Shown piece by piece: positions 16,943-25,622 of a stretch of 46,738 nucleotides of DNA; positions within the stretch are counted from its first letter, which is position 1; the number at the start of each line of letters is the position of its first letter. Below the pieces are notes generated by a model that saw only the letters and a program-made list of their open reading frames with translations, was not told the origin of the DNA and did not search any database. Made by a program: the position numbers and the translations under genes. Where the stretch lies: positions 1 to 46,738 of the forward strand of contig NZ_SJEX01000034.1 of the NCBI RefSeq assembly GCF_005930495.1, in the 5' to 3' direction. Source of the stretch: Modestobacter excelsi. GTDB lineage: Bacteria; Actinomycetota; Actinomycetes; Mycobacteriales; Geodermatophilaceae.

Positions 16943-18207
16943 CCAGGACCGTGGGGCCCCAGCCCGGGGAGACCGAGACCAACCAGACCCCGGCGGAGGT
17001 CGCCGACGCGCAGGCCAAGGCCACCAAGGTCGGGACCAGCGACATCCGCGAGCTGCTCACCCGCAACCTGCGGCAGAGCGGCATCTACGTCGCCTTCTTC
17101 GTCGTGGTGGTGCTCTTCGCCATCCTGACCGGCGGCACGTCGCTCAGCCCGGGCAACATCACCAACATCGTCCTGCAGTACTCCTACGTGCTGGTGCTGG
17201 CCATCGGCATGGTCATCGTGATCATCGCCGGCCACATCGACCTGTCGGTCGGCTCGGTCGTCGCGCTGACCGGTGCCACGTCCGCGGTGCTGGTCATCCG
17301 GCACGGCGCCCCGTGGTGGGTCGGCATGCTCGCCGCCATCGCCGTCGGACTCCTGGTCGGCGTCTGGCAGGGCTTCTGGGTCGCCTACGTCGGGATCCCG
17401 GCGTTCATCGTGACCCTGGCCGGCATGCTCATCTTCCGTGGGCTGACCCTGCAGGTGCTGGACAACATCTCGCTGTCGCCCTTCACCCCGCAGTACCAGA
17501 AGGTGTCCAGCGGCTTCCTCAACGGCCTGCTCGGTGGCAACGGGTACGACGCCTTCACCCTGCTCATCGGCGCGCTCGCGGTGGCCGGGTACGCGGTCAG
17601 CGGCTTCCGCACCCGGGTGGCGCGGATCCGCTACAAGCAGCCGGTCGAGAGCTTCCCGCTCTTCGTCGCCCGGGTGGTCGTCGTCGCCGCCGTGGTCATG
17701 TACTTCGCCTGGCAGCTGGCCCACGCCCGCGGCCTGCCGATCGTGCTGATCATCCTGGGCGTGCTGATCACCGTCTACGGCATGATCACCAAGCGCTCGG
17801 TCTTCGGGCGTCAGGTGTACGCCATCGGCGGCAACCTGGCGGCGGCGACGCTGTCCGGTGTCAAGGTCCGGATGGTCAACTTCTGGATCTTCGTCAACAT
17901 GGGCTTCCTGGCCGCGGTCGCGGGGATCATCTACTCCTCGCGGTCCAACGGTGCACAGCCGGCCGCCGGGCAGAACTTCGAGCTCGACGCCATCGCGGCG
18001 GCCTTCATCGGTGGCGCCGCCGTCACCGGCGGTGTCGGCACGGTGGCCGGCGCAATGGTCGGTGGTCTGCTCGTCGCGGTCCTGAGCAACGGCATGCAGC
18101 TCCAGGGCGTGGACCAGTCGATCCAGTCGGTCATCAAGGGACTCATCCTGCTCCTCGCCGTCGCCTTCGACGTCTACAACAAGCGGCGGGCCGGCTCCTC
18201 CCGCTGA
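16939..18207 (+). CDS. mmsB: Sugar ABC transporter permease (MmsB/GguB-like)
   Basis: A 422-residue inner-membrane permease of the BPD_transp_2 (ribose/xylose/arabinose) family. After a polar N-terminus of about 45 residues there are roughly ten hydrophobic segments. '[20 protein letters not shown]' (about 96-115) and '[20 protein letters not shown]' (about 302-321) are typical blocks; '[22 protein letters not shown]' leads to the last helices. ATG 16939 overlaps the ATPase stop (ATGA), so translation is coupled. Last gene of the importer operon; a 9-bp perfect hairpin follows 21 bp after the stop. Confidence 0.93.
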   Translation: MTRTVGPQPGETETNQTPAEVADAQAKATKVGTSDIRELLTRNLRQSGIYVAFFVVVVLFAILTGGTSLSPGNITNIVLQYSYVLVLAIGMVIVIIAGHIDLSVGSVVALTGATSAVLVIRHGAPWWVGMLAAIAVGLLVGVWQGFWVAYVGIPAFIVTLAGMLIFRGLTLQVLDNISLSPFTPQYQKVSSGFLNGLLGGNGYDAFTLLIGALAVAGYAVSGFRTRVARIRYKQPVESFPLFVARVVVVAAVVMYFAWQLAHARGLPIVLIILGVLITVYGMITKRSVFGRQVYAIGGNLAAATLSGVKVRMVNFWIFVNMGFLAAVAGIIYSSRSNGAQPAAGQNFELDAIAAAFIGGAAVTGGVGTVAGAMVGGLLVAVLSNGMQLQGVDQSIQSVIKGLILLLAVAFDVYNKRRAGSSR

Positions 18208-18228
18208 CGGTCCGCAGGACCACCGACG

Positions 18229-18252
18229 GGGGGCGGCAATGAGGCCGCCCCC
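18229..18252. terminator. GC hairpin between permease and LacI gene
   Basis: Perfect 9-bp stem (18229-18237 GGGGGCGGC with 18244-18252) and a 6-base loop. It sits 21 bp after the permease stop and ends one base before an ATG at 18253. It probably ends or attenuates the importer transcript. It also argues against the ATG at 18253 as the LacI start. Confidence 0.6.
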
Positions 18253-18267
18253 ATGAAGGAGGCGACC

Positions 18268-19287
18268 GTGCTGCCCGAGGGGGCGCCGCGAGCGTTGGGC
18301 ATGTCGGACGTCGCGGCTCGGGCCGGCGTCTCGCACCAGACGGTGTCCCGGGTGGTCAACGGCCACCCGAACGTCGCACCGACCACCAGGGAACGGGTCC
18401 TCCGGGCCATCGCCGAGCTGGGCTACCGGCCCAACGCGGCCGCCCGGGCGCTGGTCACCGGGTCGTCGCGGACGATCGGTCTGGTCACGTCGCACATCAA
18501 CCAGTACGGGCCGGCGCAGACCCTGCTCGGGCTGGAGCAGGCCGCCCGGGCGGCGGGGTACTCGCTGAGCGTCGCGATCCTCGACGACGACAGCGAGCGG
18601 GCGATGCGCGAGGCCGTCGACCGGTTCGTCGCCCAGTCGGTCGACGCGGTGGTGGCGCTGTCCACCTACGGCCAGGCGGTCGACGCGCTGCGCCGGTTCA
18701 CCGCCCCGGTGCCGCTGATCGCGGTCCAGGTGGGCCGCGGTGAGCAGCACCCGACCGTCTGGGTCGACCAGGAGCTGGGTGCCGCACTGGCGGTCCGGCA
18801 CCTGCTCGACCTCGGGCACCGCACCGTCCACCACGTCACCGGCCCGGTGGACTCGCTCGAGGCGCGCGGCCGGGTGCGTGGCTGGCGACGCGAGCTGATC
18901 GGGGCCGGGGCGCCGGTGCCCGAGCCGCTCGAGGGCGACTGGATGGCCTCGGCGGGGCACGCCGCCGGCCGCCGCCTCGCCGAGCTCCGCCGGCAGGGCG
19001 AGGACGTCACCGCGGTCTTCTGCGCCAACGACCAGATGGCCCTCGGGCTGCTGAACGCGCTGACCGAGGAAGGCGTCTCGGTGCCGGGTGACATCAGCGT
19101 CGTCGGCTTCGACGACGTCCCGGAGGCCGCGTACTACTCCCCGCCGCTCACCACGGTCCGGCAGGACTTCGCCGAGCTGGGCCGGCGCGGGGTCCAGCTC
19201 GTGCTGTGCCGGCTGCACGGCCAGGACCTGCAGCCCGAGCCCGTGGTGCCCCAGCTGATCGTCCGACGCTCCACCGGCCCGGTTTGA
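18268..19287 (+). CDS. LacI-family regulator of the arabinose module
   Basis: A 339-residue LacI/GalR transcription factor. N-terminal helix-turn-helix 'MSDVAARAGVSHQTVSRVVNG' with hinge region 'RPNAAARALVTG' (about 11-66), then a periplasmic-binding-protein-like effector domain ('SRTIGLVTSHINQYGP', 'VFCANDQMALGLLNAL', 'ISVVGFDDVPEAAYYSPPLTTV'). It lies between the importer operon and the kinase-araD-araA operon. Matching CG-centred operators overlap both promoters, so it probably represses both and is released by L-arabinose or a derivative. The GTG at 18268 is preferred over ATG 18253 because AAGGAGG ends 5 bases before it. The -35 of the next operon overlaps its stop codon. Confidence 0.9.
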   Translation: MLPEGAPRALGMSDVAARAGVSHQTVSRVVNGHPNVAPTTRERVLRAIAELGYRPNAAARALVTGSSRTIGLVTSHINQYGPAQTLLGLEQAARAAGYSLSVAILDDDSERAMREAVDRFVAQSVDAVVALSTYGQAVDALRRFTAPVPLIAVQVGRGEQHPTVWVDQELGAALAVRHLLDLGHRTVHHVTGPVDSLEARGRVRGWRRELIGAGAPVPEPLEGDWMASAGHAAGRRLAELRRQGEDVTAVFCANDQMALGLLNALTEEGVSVPGDISVVGFDDVPEAAYYSPPLTTVRQDFAELGRRGVQLVLCRLHGQDLQPEPVVPQLIVRRSTGPV

Positions 19288-19312
19288 CCACTGCTGTTGT
19301 TAACGCTAACAA
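19284..19312 (+). promoter_or_regulatory. Promoter of the araBDA-type operon with LacI-type operator
   Basis: TTGACC at 19284-19289 is a -35 that overlaps the regulator's TGA stop. TAACAA at 19307-19312 (17-bp spacer) is a -10. The operator TGTTAACGCTAACA (19298-19311; six of seven pairs) covers the spacer end and the -10, as at 13989-14002. Same site, same position relative to the promoter, next to the LacI-type gene: strong evidence for one regulon. Confidence 0.75.
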
Positions 19313-19393
19313 TCATCACTCCCGCCATGTCCTCCGGTCGACCGGACCGCTGGGGCCAGCCCCTCGGTGGTGGGCGGGGAAGGAGCTCCTGAC

Positions 19394-21049
19394 ATGACGA
19401 CGGATGCCGGCGCAGTGATCAGCTCGGGTCGCACGGCCCTGGGGATCGAGCTCGGATCGACCCGGATCAAGGCGGTGCTGATCGGGCCCGACCACGCCCC
19501 GCTCGCCGTCGGCAGCCACGACTGGGAGAACCAGTTCGTGGACCGGCTGTGGACCTACTCGCTGGACGCCGTCTGGTCGGGGGTGCAGCAGAGCGTCGCG
19601 GCCCTGGCCGAGGACGTGCAGCGTCGCCACGGTGTCGAGCTCGCCGAGGTCGGCGCGCTCGGCGTGTCCGCGATGATGCACGGCTACCTCGCGTTCGACG
19701 CCGACGGCGAGCTGCTGACGCCGTTCCGCACCTGGCGCAACACGAACACCGGGCGGGCCGCCGAGCGGCTCAGCGCGGAGTTCGGCTGCAACATCCCGCA
19801 CCGGTGGAGCGTCGCGCACCTCTACCAGGCGGTGCTGGACCGCGAGGAGCACGTCGGCCGGCTGGACCACCTGACGACCCTGGCCGGCTACGTGCACTGG
19901 CAGCTCACCGGCGAGAAGGTCCTCGGCATCGGGGACGCCAGCGGCATGTTCCCGATCGCCGCCGGCACCGGCGGGTACGACACCGCGATGCTGGCCCGGT
20001 TCGACCAGCTGGCCACCGAGGCCGGCGTCGAGCTCGACCTTGCCGCGCTGCTGCCGGCCGTCGCCGTCGCCGGTGATCCGGCCGGCACGCTGACCGAGGC
20101 CGGCGCGCGGCTGCTGGACCCGGCCGGGCGGCTGCGCCCCGGCGTCCCGCTGTGCCCCCCCGAGGGCGACGCGGGCACCGGCATGGTCGCCACCAACTCG
20201 GTCGCCCCGCGCACCGGCAACGTCTCCGCCGGGACGTCGATCTTCGCCATGGTCGTGCTCGAGCGGGAGCTCTCCCGGGCGCACCGGGAGCTGGACCTGG
20301 TGACCACCCCGGCCGGCGACCCGGTGGCGATGGTGCACTGCAACAACGGGGCCAGCGAGCTGGACGCCTGGGCCGGGCTGTTCGCCGAGTTCGCCCGGGC
20401 GCTGGGGGTCGAGGTCGGCACGTCGCAGGTCTTCCAGACCCTGTTCACCGCCGCGCTCGGCGGTGCCGGCGACGGCGGCGGGATGCTCGCCTACAACTAC
20501 CTCTCCGGGGAGCCGATCACCGAGTTCGAGGAGGGTCGGCCGCTGTTCCTGCGGTCCCCGGACAGCCGGCTCGACCTCGGCAGCTTCATGCGGACGCACC
20601 TGTTCTCGTCCCTGGCCACGCTCCGGATCGGCATGGACGTCCTGCAGAAGAGCGAGGGCGTGCGGCTGGACCGGATGTTCGCGCACGGGGGCCTGTTCAA
20701 GACCGAGGGTGTGGCGCAGCGCTTCCTGGCCGCCGCGATCGACACCCCGGTCTCCGTCGGCGACGTCGCGGCGGAGGGCGGTGCGTGGGGGATCGCCGTC
20801 CTGGCTGCCTTCGCCGCCGGGCGCTCGCCGGAGCAGGGCCTGGCGGACTACCTGGACGGCACGGTCTTCACCGGCACGAGCCTGAAGACCACCGAGCCCG
20901 ACCCCACCGACGTCGCGGGCTTCGACGCGTTCATGGAGCGCTGGGTCGCCGCGCTCCCGGTCGAGCGGGCCGCCGTGGAGCACGTGGGGATCGGTTCCCG
21001 GCGAACCGACACGACCACAACCGACGTGACCGAGGAGCAGCCGGCATGA
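19394..21049 (+). CDS. araB: FGGY-family kinase, probable L-ribulokinase
   Basis: A 551-residue sugar kinase of the FGGY family (ASKHA fold). N-terminal phosphate-1 motif '[16 protein letters not shown]' (about 16-31), '[17 protein letters not shown]' near 93, and the C-terminal '[14 protein letters not shown]' nucleotide region. In sequence it is nearer to xylulokinase-like members than to classical E. coli AraB, but its operon partners are ribulose-5-phosphate epimerase and arabinose isomerase, so phosphorylation of L-ribulose is the obvious role. ATG 19394 has AAGGAG 8 bases upstream. It overlaps araD by 4 bp. First gene of the arabinose catabolic operon behind the LacI-type operator. Confidence 0.85.
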   Translation: MTTDAGAVISSGRTALGIELGSTRIKAVLIGPDHAPLAVGSHDWENQFVDRLWTYSLDAVWSGVQQSVAALAEDVQRRHGVELAEVGALGVSAMMHGYLAFDADGELLTPFRTWRNTNTGRAAERLSAEFGCNIPHRWSVAHLYQAVLDREEHVGRLDHLTTLAGYVHWQLTGEKVLGIGDASGMFPIAAGTGGYDTAMLARFDQLATEAGVELDLAALLPAVAVAGDPAGTLTEAGARLLDPAGRLRPGVPLCPPEGDAGTGMVATNSVAPRTGNVSAGTSIFAMVVLERELSRAHRELDLVTTPAGDPVAMVHCNNGASELDAWAGLFAEFARALGVEVGTSQVFQTLFTAALGGAGDGGGMLAYNYLSGEPITEFEEGRPLFLRSPDSRLDLGSFMRTHLFSSLATLRIGMDVLQKSEGVRLDRMFAHGGLFKTEGVAQRFLAAAIDTPVSVGDVAAEGGAWGIAVLAAFAAGRSPEQGLADYLDGTVFTGTSLKTTEPDPTDVAGFDAFMERWVAALPVERAAVEHVGIGSRRTDTTTTDVTEEQPA

Positions 21050-21729
21050 CCGCCACCACGACCCGCACCGAGCAGGGCACCCACCGCGAGCAGCGCGAGC
21101 ACGTCGCGGCGCTGCACGCCCACCTGACCCGCTACGAGCTGGTCACCTGGACCTCGGGCAACGTGTCCGAGCGGGTGCCCGGCGAGGACCTGTTCGTCAT
21201 CAAGGGCAGCGGGGTCGAGTACGACCAGCTGACCTGGGAGGGCATCACCGTCTGCGACCTGGACGGCAACGCGGTCGACGGCGTCCGGGCGCCCTCCAGC
21301 GACACCGCCGCGCACGCCTACGTCTACCGCAACATGCCCGAGGTCAACGGGCAGGTGCACACGCACAGCACCTACGCCGCGGCCTGGGCGGCCCGGCACG
21401 AGGAGATCCCCTGCGTGCTCACGGCGATGGCCGACGAGTTCGGCGGGCCGATCCCGGTGGGGCCGTTCGCCCTGATCGGTGACGACTCCATCGGCCAGGG
21501 CATCGTCGGGACGCTCCAGGGGCACCGCTCCCCGGCCGTGCTGATGAAGAACCACGGCGTCTTCACCATCGGGCCCTCGGCCAAGGCCGCGGTCAAGGCC
21601 GCCGTCATGACCGAGGACGTCGCCCGGACAGTGCACCTGTCCCGCCAGCTGGGCGAGCCCGTCCCCATCGCGCCGGCCGACATCGACTCGCTGTACGCGC
21701 GTTACCAGAACGTCTACGGACAACGTTGA
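21046..21729 (+). CDS. araD: L-ribulose-5-phosphate 4-epimerase
   Basis: A 227-residue class II aldolase-fold enzyme that converts L-ribulose 5-phosphate to D-xylulose 5-phosphate, feeding the pentose phosphate pathway. Phosphate-binding '[10 protein letters not shown]' (about 35-44) and '[11 protein letters not shown]', the '[12 protein letters not shown]' motif, zinc ligands in '[11 protein letters not shown]' (His-Thr-His, about 104-106), and the late '[11 protein letters not shown]' His. Length matches the family (about 230). ATG 21046 overlaps the kinase stop; araA starts 17 bp after its stop. Confidence 0.95.
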   Translation: MTATTTRTEQGTHREQREHVAALHAHLTRYELVTWTSGNVSERVPGEDLFVIKGSGVEYDQLTWEGITVCDLDGNAVDGVRAPSSDTAAHAYVYRNMPEVNGQVHTHSTYAAAWAARHEEIPCVLTAMADEFGGPIPVGPFALIGDDSIGQGIVGTLQGHRSPAVLMKNHGVFTIGPSAKAAVKAAVMTEDVARTVHLSRQLGEPVPIAPADIDSLYARYQNVYGQR

Positions 21730-21746
21730 GCACTGAGGAGCAGCAC

Positions 21747-23249
21747 GTGGCATTCGATGGTCTTGAGATCTGGTTCCTCACCGGCAGCCAGGGGCTGTAC
21801 GGCGAGGAGACCCTCCAGCAGGTCGCCGAGCAGTCCCAGCGGGTCGCGGCCACGCTCGACGGCGCCGCGGACGTGCCGGTGCGGGTGGTGTGGAAGCCGG
21901 TGCTCACCGACGCCGGGGCGATCCGCCGCATCATGGGCGAGGCCAACGAGGACCCGGCCTGCCTGGGCGTGATCACCTGGATGCACACCTTCTCCCCGGC
22001 GAAGATGTGGATCTCCGGGATCGACGCGCTGCGCAAGCCGCTGCTGCACCTGCACACCCAGGCCGACGCCGCCCTCCCGTGGGCGACGATCGACATGGAC
22101 TTCATGAACCTCAACCAGGCTGCGCACGGCGACCGGGAGCACGGGTTCATCCTCACCCGGCTGCGCACGCCCCGGACCACGGTCGCCGGGCACGCCGCCA
22201 ACCCGCGGGTGCAGGCCCGCGTCGGGTCCTGGGCACGCGCCGCCGCCGGTGCCGCGGCCGCCCGCGGGCTGAAGCTGGCCCGGTTCGGCGACAACATGCG
22301 GGACGTCGCGGTGACCGAGGGCGACAAGGTCGAGGCCGAGATCCGCTTCGGCATGTCGGTGAACACCTGGGGGGTCAACGACCTCGTCGCCGTCGTCGAC
22401 CAGGTGCCCGACGCCGAGGTGGACGTGGTGGTGGCCGAGTACGGCGACCTCTACGAGATCGAGGCCGACCTCCGGCCGGGCGGCGAGCGGCACGAGAGCG
22501 TCCGCTACCAGGCCCGGATCGAGGTGGCGCTGCGGCAGTTCCTCACCGACGGCGGGTTCGGCGCGTTCACCACGAACTTCGAGGACCTCGGCGGGCTGCG
22601 CCAGCTGCCCGGTCTCGCCGTCCAGCGGCTGATGGCCGACGGGTACGGCTTCGGCGGTGAGGGCGACTGGAAGACGTCGGCGCTGCTGCACGTGCTCAAG
22701 ACGGCCGCCCAGGGCCTGCCGGGCGGCACCTCCTTCATGGAGGACTACACCTACGACCTGGCCTCGGACACCCCGAAGATCCTCGGGGCGCACATGCTCG
22801 AGGTGTGCCCGTCGATCGCCGGGGAGAAGCCCCGCCTCGAGGTGCACCCGCTGGGCATCGGCGGCCGCGAGGACCCGGCCCGCCTGGTCTTCGACGCCGC
22901 GCCCGATGCGGGCATCACGCTCGGCTGGTGCGACCTGGGCGACCGGTTCCGCTGGGTCTCCAACGTGATCGACGTGGTCGAGCCGTCCGAGCCGCTGCCG
23001 AACCTGCCGGTCGCCCGCGCGGTGTGGGAGCCCCGGCCGGACTTCGAGACGGCGACCGAGGGCTGGCTCACCGCCGGCGGCCCGCACCACACGGTGCTGT
23101 CCACCCAGCTCGGCGCGGAGGAGCTCACCGACCTGGCCGAGGTCTTCGACACCGAGCTGGTGCTCATCGACGACGACACCACCCGGCGCAGCCTGGCCAA
23201 GGAGCTTCGCTGGAGCGCGGCCTACCACCGCCTCGCCCAGCGCCTCTGA
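21747..23249 (+). CDS. araA: L-arabinose isomerase
   Basis: A 500-residue manganese-dependent isomerase converting L-arabinose to L-ribulose. The opening '[20 protein letters not shown]' is diagnostic, and '[15 protein letters not shown]' and 'FMEDYTYDL' carry active-site residues. With the GTG at 21747 (GAGGAG 6 bases upstream) the protein is exactly the usual 500 residues. A TTG overlapping the araD stop at 21726 would add seven residues and lacks a good ribosome binding site. Last gene of the operon; a 60-bp hairpin repeat begins one base after the stop. Confidence 0.96.
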   Translation: MAFDGLEIWFLTGSQGLYGEETLQQVAEQSQRVAATLDGAADVPVRVVWKPVLTDAGAIRRIMGEANEDPACLGVITWMHTFSPAKMWISGIDALRKPLLHLHTQADAALPWATIDMDFMNLNQAAHGDREHGFILTRLRTPRTTVAGHAANPRVQARVGSWARAAAGAAAARGLKLARFGDNMRDVAVTEGDKVEAEIRFGMSVNTWGVNDLVAVVDQVPDAEVDVVVAEYGDLYEIEADLRPGGERHESVRYQARIEVALRQFLTDGGFGAFTTNFEDLGGLRQLPGLAVQRLMADGYGFGGEGDWKTSALLHVLKTAAQGLPGGTSFMEDYTYDLASDTPKILGAHMLEVCPSIAGEKPRLEVHPLGIGGREDPARLVFDAAPDAGITLGWCDLGDRFRWVSNVIDVVEPSEPLPNLPVARAVWEPRPDFETATEGWLTAGGPHHTVLSTQLGAEELTDLAEVFDTELVLIDDDTTRRSLAKELRWSAAYHRLAQRL

Positions 23250-23250
23250 C

Positions 23251-23310
23251 GAAGGACCCCCTCGCTCCCCACCACTCGCAAGCTCGCGGCGGGGCCCTGC
23301 GAGGGGGCCG
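23251..23310 (+). repeat. 60-bp intergenic hairpin repeat, copy A
   Basis: First of three copies of one imperfect 60-bp palindromic element (others at 24566-24625 and 34673-34732, both reverse). Outer arms CCCCCTCGC (23257-23265) and GCGAGGGGG (23299-23307). It lies between the converging araA and P450 genes and probably acts as a bidirectional terminator. Confidence 0.8.
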
Positions 23311-23319
23311 AAAGGCGCT

Positions 23320-24531
23320 TCAGCTGGCGGTGAGGACGACCGGTAGTTCCTGCAGGCCGCGGATCACGAACTCCGGACGTCGCCGGGCGGGGGCGCCGAG
23401 CTCGAGCCGGGTCGTCCGGCGCAGCAGCGCGCCGAAGGAGGCCTGCAGCTCGACCCGGGCCAGCGGCGCCCCGATGCAGAAGTGCACGCCGGCGCCGAAG
23501 GAGATGTGCGGGTTGTCCGCGCGGCCGACGTCCAGGGTGTCGGCGTCGGCGAACACCGCCGGGTCCCGGTTCGCGCTGCCCAGCAGGGCGGCGATCTTCT
23601 GGCCCCGCGCGACGGTGGCGCCGCCGACCTCGACGTCCTCGGTGGCCGTCCGCTCGAAGAGCTGCAGCGGCGAGTCGAAGCGCATCAGCTCCTCGATCGC
23701 CGTGGGCAGCAGCCCCGGGTCGGCGCGCAGCCGCTCGAGCTCGGCGGGGTGCTCCAGCAGGGCGAGCAGGCCGTTGCCGCTGACGTTGACCGTCGCCTCG
23801 TGGCCGGCGTTGAGCAGCAGGATGCAGGTGGTCACCAGCTCGTCCTCGGTGAGCCGGTCGCCCTGCGCGTCGCGGACGGTGACGAGGTGGGTCAGCAGGT
23901 CCTCCCCGGGCGCCTGCCGCCGCTCGGCCGCCAGCGCCCGCAGGTACCGGACGAACGCGTCAGCGGCCCGCTCGGCGTCGTCCTCGATCTGCGTCGTCCG
24001 GCCGTACTCGTACATCTTCACGATCGCGTTCGACCAGGGCCGCAGCAGCGGGCGGTCGGCCTCGGGCACCCCGAGGAGCTCGGCGATGACGGCGACCGGC
24101 AGCTCCTCGCTCATCCCGGACAGCACGTCCACCGGGGTCCGCCCGGCCGAGCGCTCGGCCAGCTCGTCGACCAGCGAGTCGGCCAGCTCCTGCACCCAGG
24201 GCCGCAACCGCTCGACGTGACCGCGGGCGAACGCCGCGCTGATCAGCCGGCGCAGCCGGGTGTGCGTCGGCGGCTCCATCTCCAGGATCGCGTTGCGGTG
24301 GATGAGGTTGAAGCTCTCGAACCGCTCCGCCGGCGCCTTGTCCGACCAGATGCGGCCGAGCCGGCGGTCCCGCAGCACCGCGTTGACCTCCGGGTGGCCG
24401 AGGGCCAGCCACATGCCCAGCCCCTCGTGCCACTGGACGGCGGCCCGGGCGCGGGCGGCGGCGAACGCCGGGTACGGGTCGGCGATGACGGCGGGGTCGG
24501 TCAGGTCGAGAGGCGCAGCAGCCGGCGTCAC
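23320..24531 (-). CDS. Cytochrome P450
   Basis: A 403-residue soluble class I bacterial P450 monooxygenase. I-helix 'LLLNAGHEATVN' (the usual AG-E-T with His before Glu), K-helix 'EELMRFDSP' (ExxR), and heme loop 'FGAGVHFCIGAPLARVE', with the axial Cys in 'HFCIG'. Substrate unknown. No ferredoxin or reductase gene is adjacent, so electrons must come from partners elsewhere. The GTG start at 24531 has no separate ribosome binding site, but TAAGCT (24539-24544, minus strand) ends 7 bases upstream, suggesting a leaderless transcript. It is divergent from the SEC-C gene, with a hairpin repeat between their promoters. Confidence 0.95.
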   Translation of the reverse strand: MTPAAAPLDLTDPAVIADPYPAFAAARARAAVQWHEGLGMWLALGHPEVNAVLRDRRLGRIWSDKAPAERFESFNLIHRNAILEMEPPTHTRLRRLISAAFARGHVERLRPWVQELADSLVDELAERSAGRTPVDVLSGMSEELPVAVIAELLGVPEADRPLLRPWSNAIVKMYEYGRTTQIEDDAERAADAFVRYLRALAAERRQAPGEDLLTHLVTVRDAQGDRLTEDELVTTCILLLNAGHEATVNVSGNGLLALLEHPAELERLRADPGLLPTAIEELMRFDSPLQLFERTATEDVEVGGATVARGQKIAALLGSANRDPAVFADADTLDVGRADNPHISFGAGVHFCIGAPLARVELQASFGALLRRTTRLELGAPARRRPEFVIRGLQELPVVLTAS

Positions 24532-24565
24532 CTCGCGGAGCTTATGCGGCGGATCCCCGCGCTCC

Positions 24566-24625
24566 CGGCCCTCTCGCAGGGGCCCGCCGGGAGCTCGCGA
24601 GGGGCGGGGGGCGAGAGGGTCCTCT
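24566..24625 (-). repeat. 60-bp intergenic hairpin repeat, copy B
   Basis: Reverse copy of the repeat at 23251-23310. Its arms read CCCTCTCGC / GCGAGAGGG on the minus strand: both sides differ from copies A and C in a way that keeps the base pair. Unlike the others it lies between two divergent starts (P450 and SEC-C genes), just upstream of both candidate -10 elements. Confidence 0.8.
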
Positions 24626-24628
24626 GTC

Positions 24629-24634
24629 TACCCT
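24629..24634 (+). promoter_or_regulatory. Candidate -10 hexamer for leaderless SEC-C gene
   Basis: TACCCT ends 6 bases before the ATG at 24641, the spacing that puts the transcript start on the ATG. No ribosome binding site precedes the gene. The -35 region would fall inside the hairpin repeat and has no recognisable -35 hexamer. Confidence 0.5.
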
Positions 24635-24640
24635 GACCCC

Positions 24641-25573
24641 ATGGCCCGCACCACGACCCGCCGCCCCGCTGCCGCTCCCGCCGCCGGGGAGGTCAACCCG
24701 AAGGCCCCCTGCCCGTGCGGCTCCGGCCGCCGGTACAAGCACTGCCACGGCTCCGGCTACGCCCCGCCCGTGCGCCGGCCGTTCGAGGGCCTGACCGGTG
24801 AGCCCGACTGGGTGGCGCTGCGCGAGCTGGTCCCGGCGGCGACCGCGACGCTGCGCACCACCGACGGCACCGACGTCCTGCTCGCCAGCGTGCTCCCCGG
24901 CGGCACGCCGGCGCTGGTCCGGGCCAACGGCCAGATCCTGCTGGGCCTGCAGCTGGCCACCTCCTCCGACGACATCAGCCGCGACCTGGGGACGTCGCTC
25001 GCCGCCGCGCTCGAGGCCCCCGCCGGCGCCCCGGTCGACCCGGGCCCGATCGGCGCCGCCGGCTCCGCCGGGCCCCGGCTGCAGGAGCTGCTGGACCCCA
25101 GCGCTCCCTTCGACGTCACCGTGCACGAGGACTTCGGCTTCTGGCTGGAGGGCGCCACCGTCGACCCCGCCGCCCAGGCCGGGCTGGCGCACGCCAACGA
25201 GATGGTCATGCCGACCGTGCGGCTGGAGGGGCTGGAGGCCGCGTACTGGTGCCGCCCCGGTGACGAGCGGGCGCACGTCCGCTGGGTCCGCCCGGAGCCG
25301 GAGGAGCCGCTGCTGGACGCGCTCGCCCGGCTCTCCGCCGCCGAGCAGCTGACCCTGGGGGAGGGCACCCGCTACGCCGGGGCGTTCCGCGCGCACGGTC
25401 TCGTCGTCCCGGTCTGGGACGTGCCCGCCGACGTCCCGGGCGCGGAGTGGGCCGGCCCGTCGGCCGGGCTGCAGTCGCGGCTGGAGGCCGCTCTGGCCGT
25501 GACCGACCCGCTGACCGCCGACCAGCGCCGGGCCCGCGCCGGGCTGCTGTCCCGGCAGGTCACACTGCGCTGA
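24641..25573 (+). CDS. SEC-C motif protein (DUF5926-like)
   Basis: A 310-residue actinobacterial protein with an N-terminal SEC-C zinc motif, 'APCPCGSGRRYKHCHGSGY' (Cys-X-Cys-X8-Cys-His, about residues 23-41), as found at the SecA C-terminus and in many unrelated proteins. The remaining 260 residues match the DUF5926 type as I remember it, with no enzymatic motif I can name. Probably cytoplasmic; function unknown. The start ATG at 24641 seems leaderless (see the -10 at 24629). It is followed 49 bp later by the CtaG-like gene. Confidence 0.85.
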   Translation: MARTTTRRPAAAPAAGEVNPKAPCPCGSGRRYKHCHGSGYAPPVRRPFEGLTGEPDWVALRELVPAATATLRTTDGTDVLLASVLPGGTPALVRANGQILLGLQLATSSDDISRDLGTSLAAALEAPAGAPVDPGPIGAAGSAGPRLQELLDPSAPFDVTVHEDFGFWLEGATVDPAAQAGLAHANEMVMPTVRLEGLEAAYWCRPGDERAHVRWVRPEPEEPLLDALARLSAAEQLTLGEGTRYAGAFRAHGLVVPVWDVPADVPGAEWAGPSAGLQSRLEAALAVTDPLTADQRRARAGLLSRQVTLR

Positions 25574-25622
25574 AGCGGCCTACCGTGGGGGCCGTACCGC
25601 AGGGCTGAGGGAGGGACGACGG

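Noticed and set aside
18253-18267. ATG 18253 as the LacI-type gene start
   Set aside because: It directly abuts a 9-bp hairpin and has no ribosome binding site, while AAGGAGG lies 5 bases before GTG 18268. The added five residues are not part of the helix-turn-helix.
21726-21746. TTG 21726 as the araA start
   Set aside because: It would overlap the araD stop and lengthen the protein beyond the usual 500 residues; GTG 21747 has a perfect ribosome binding site.
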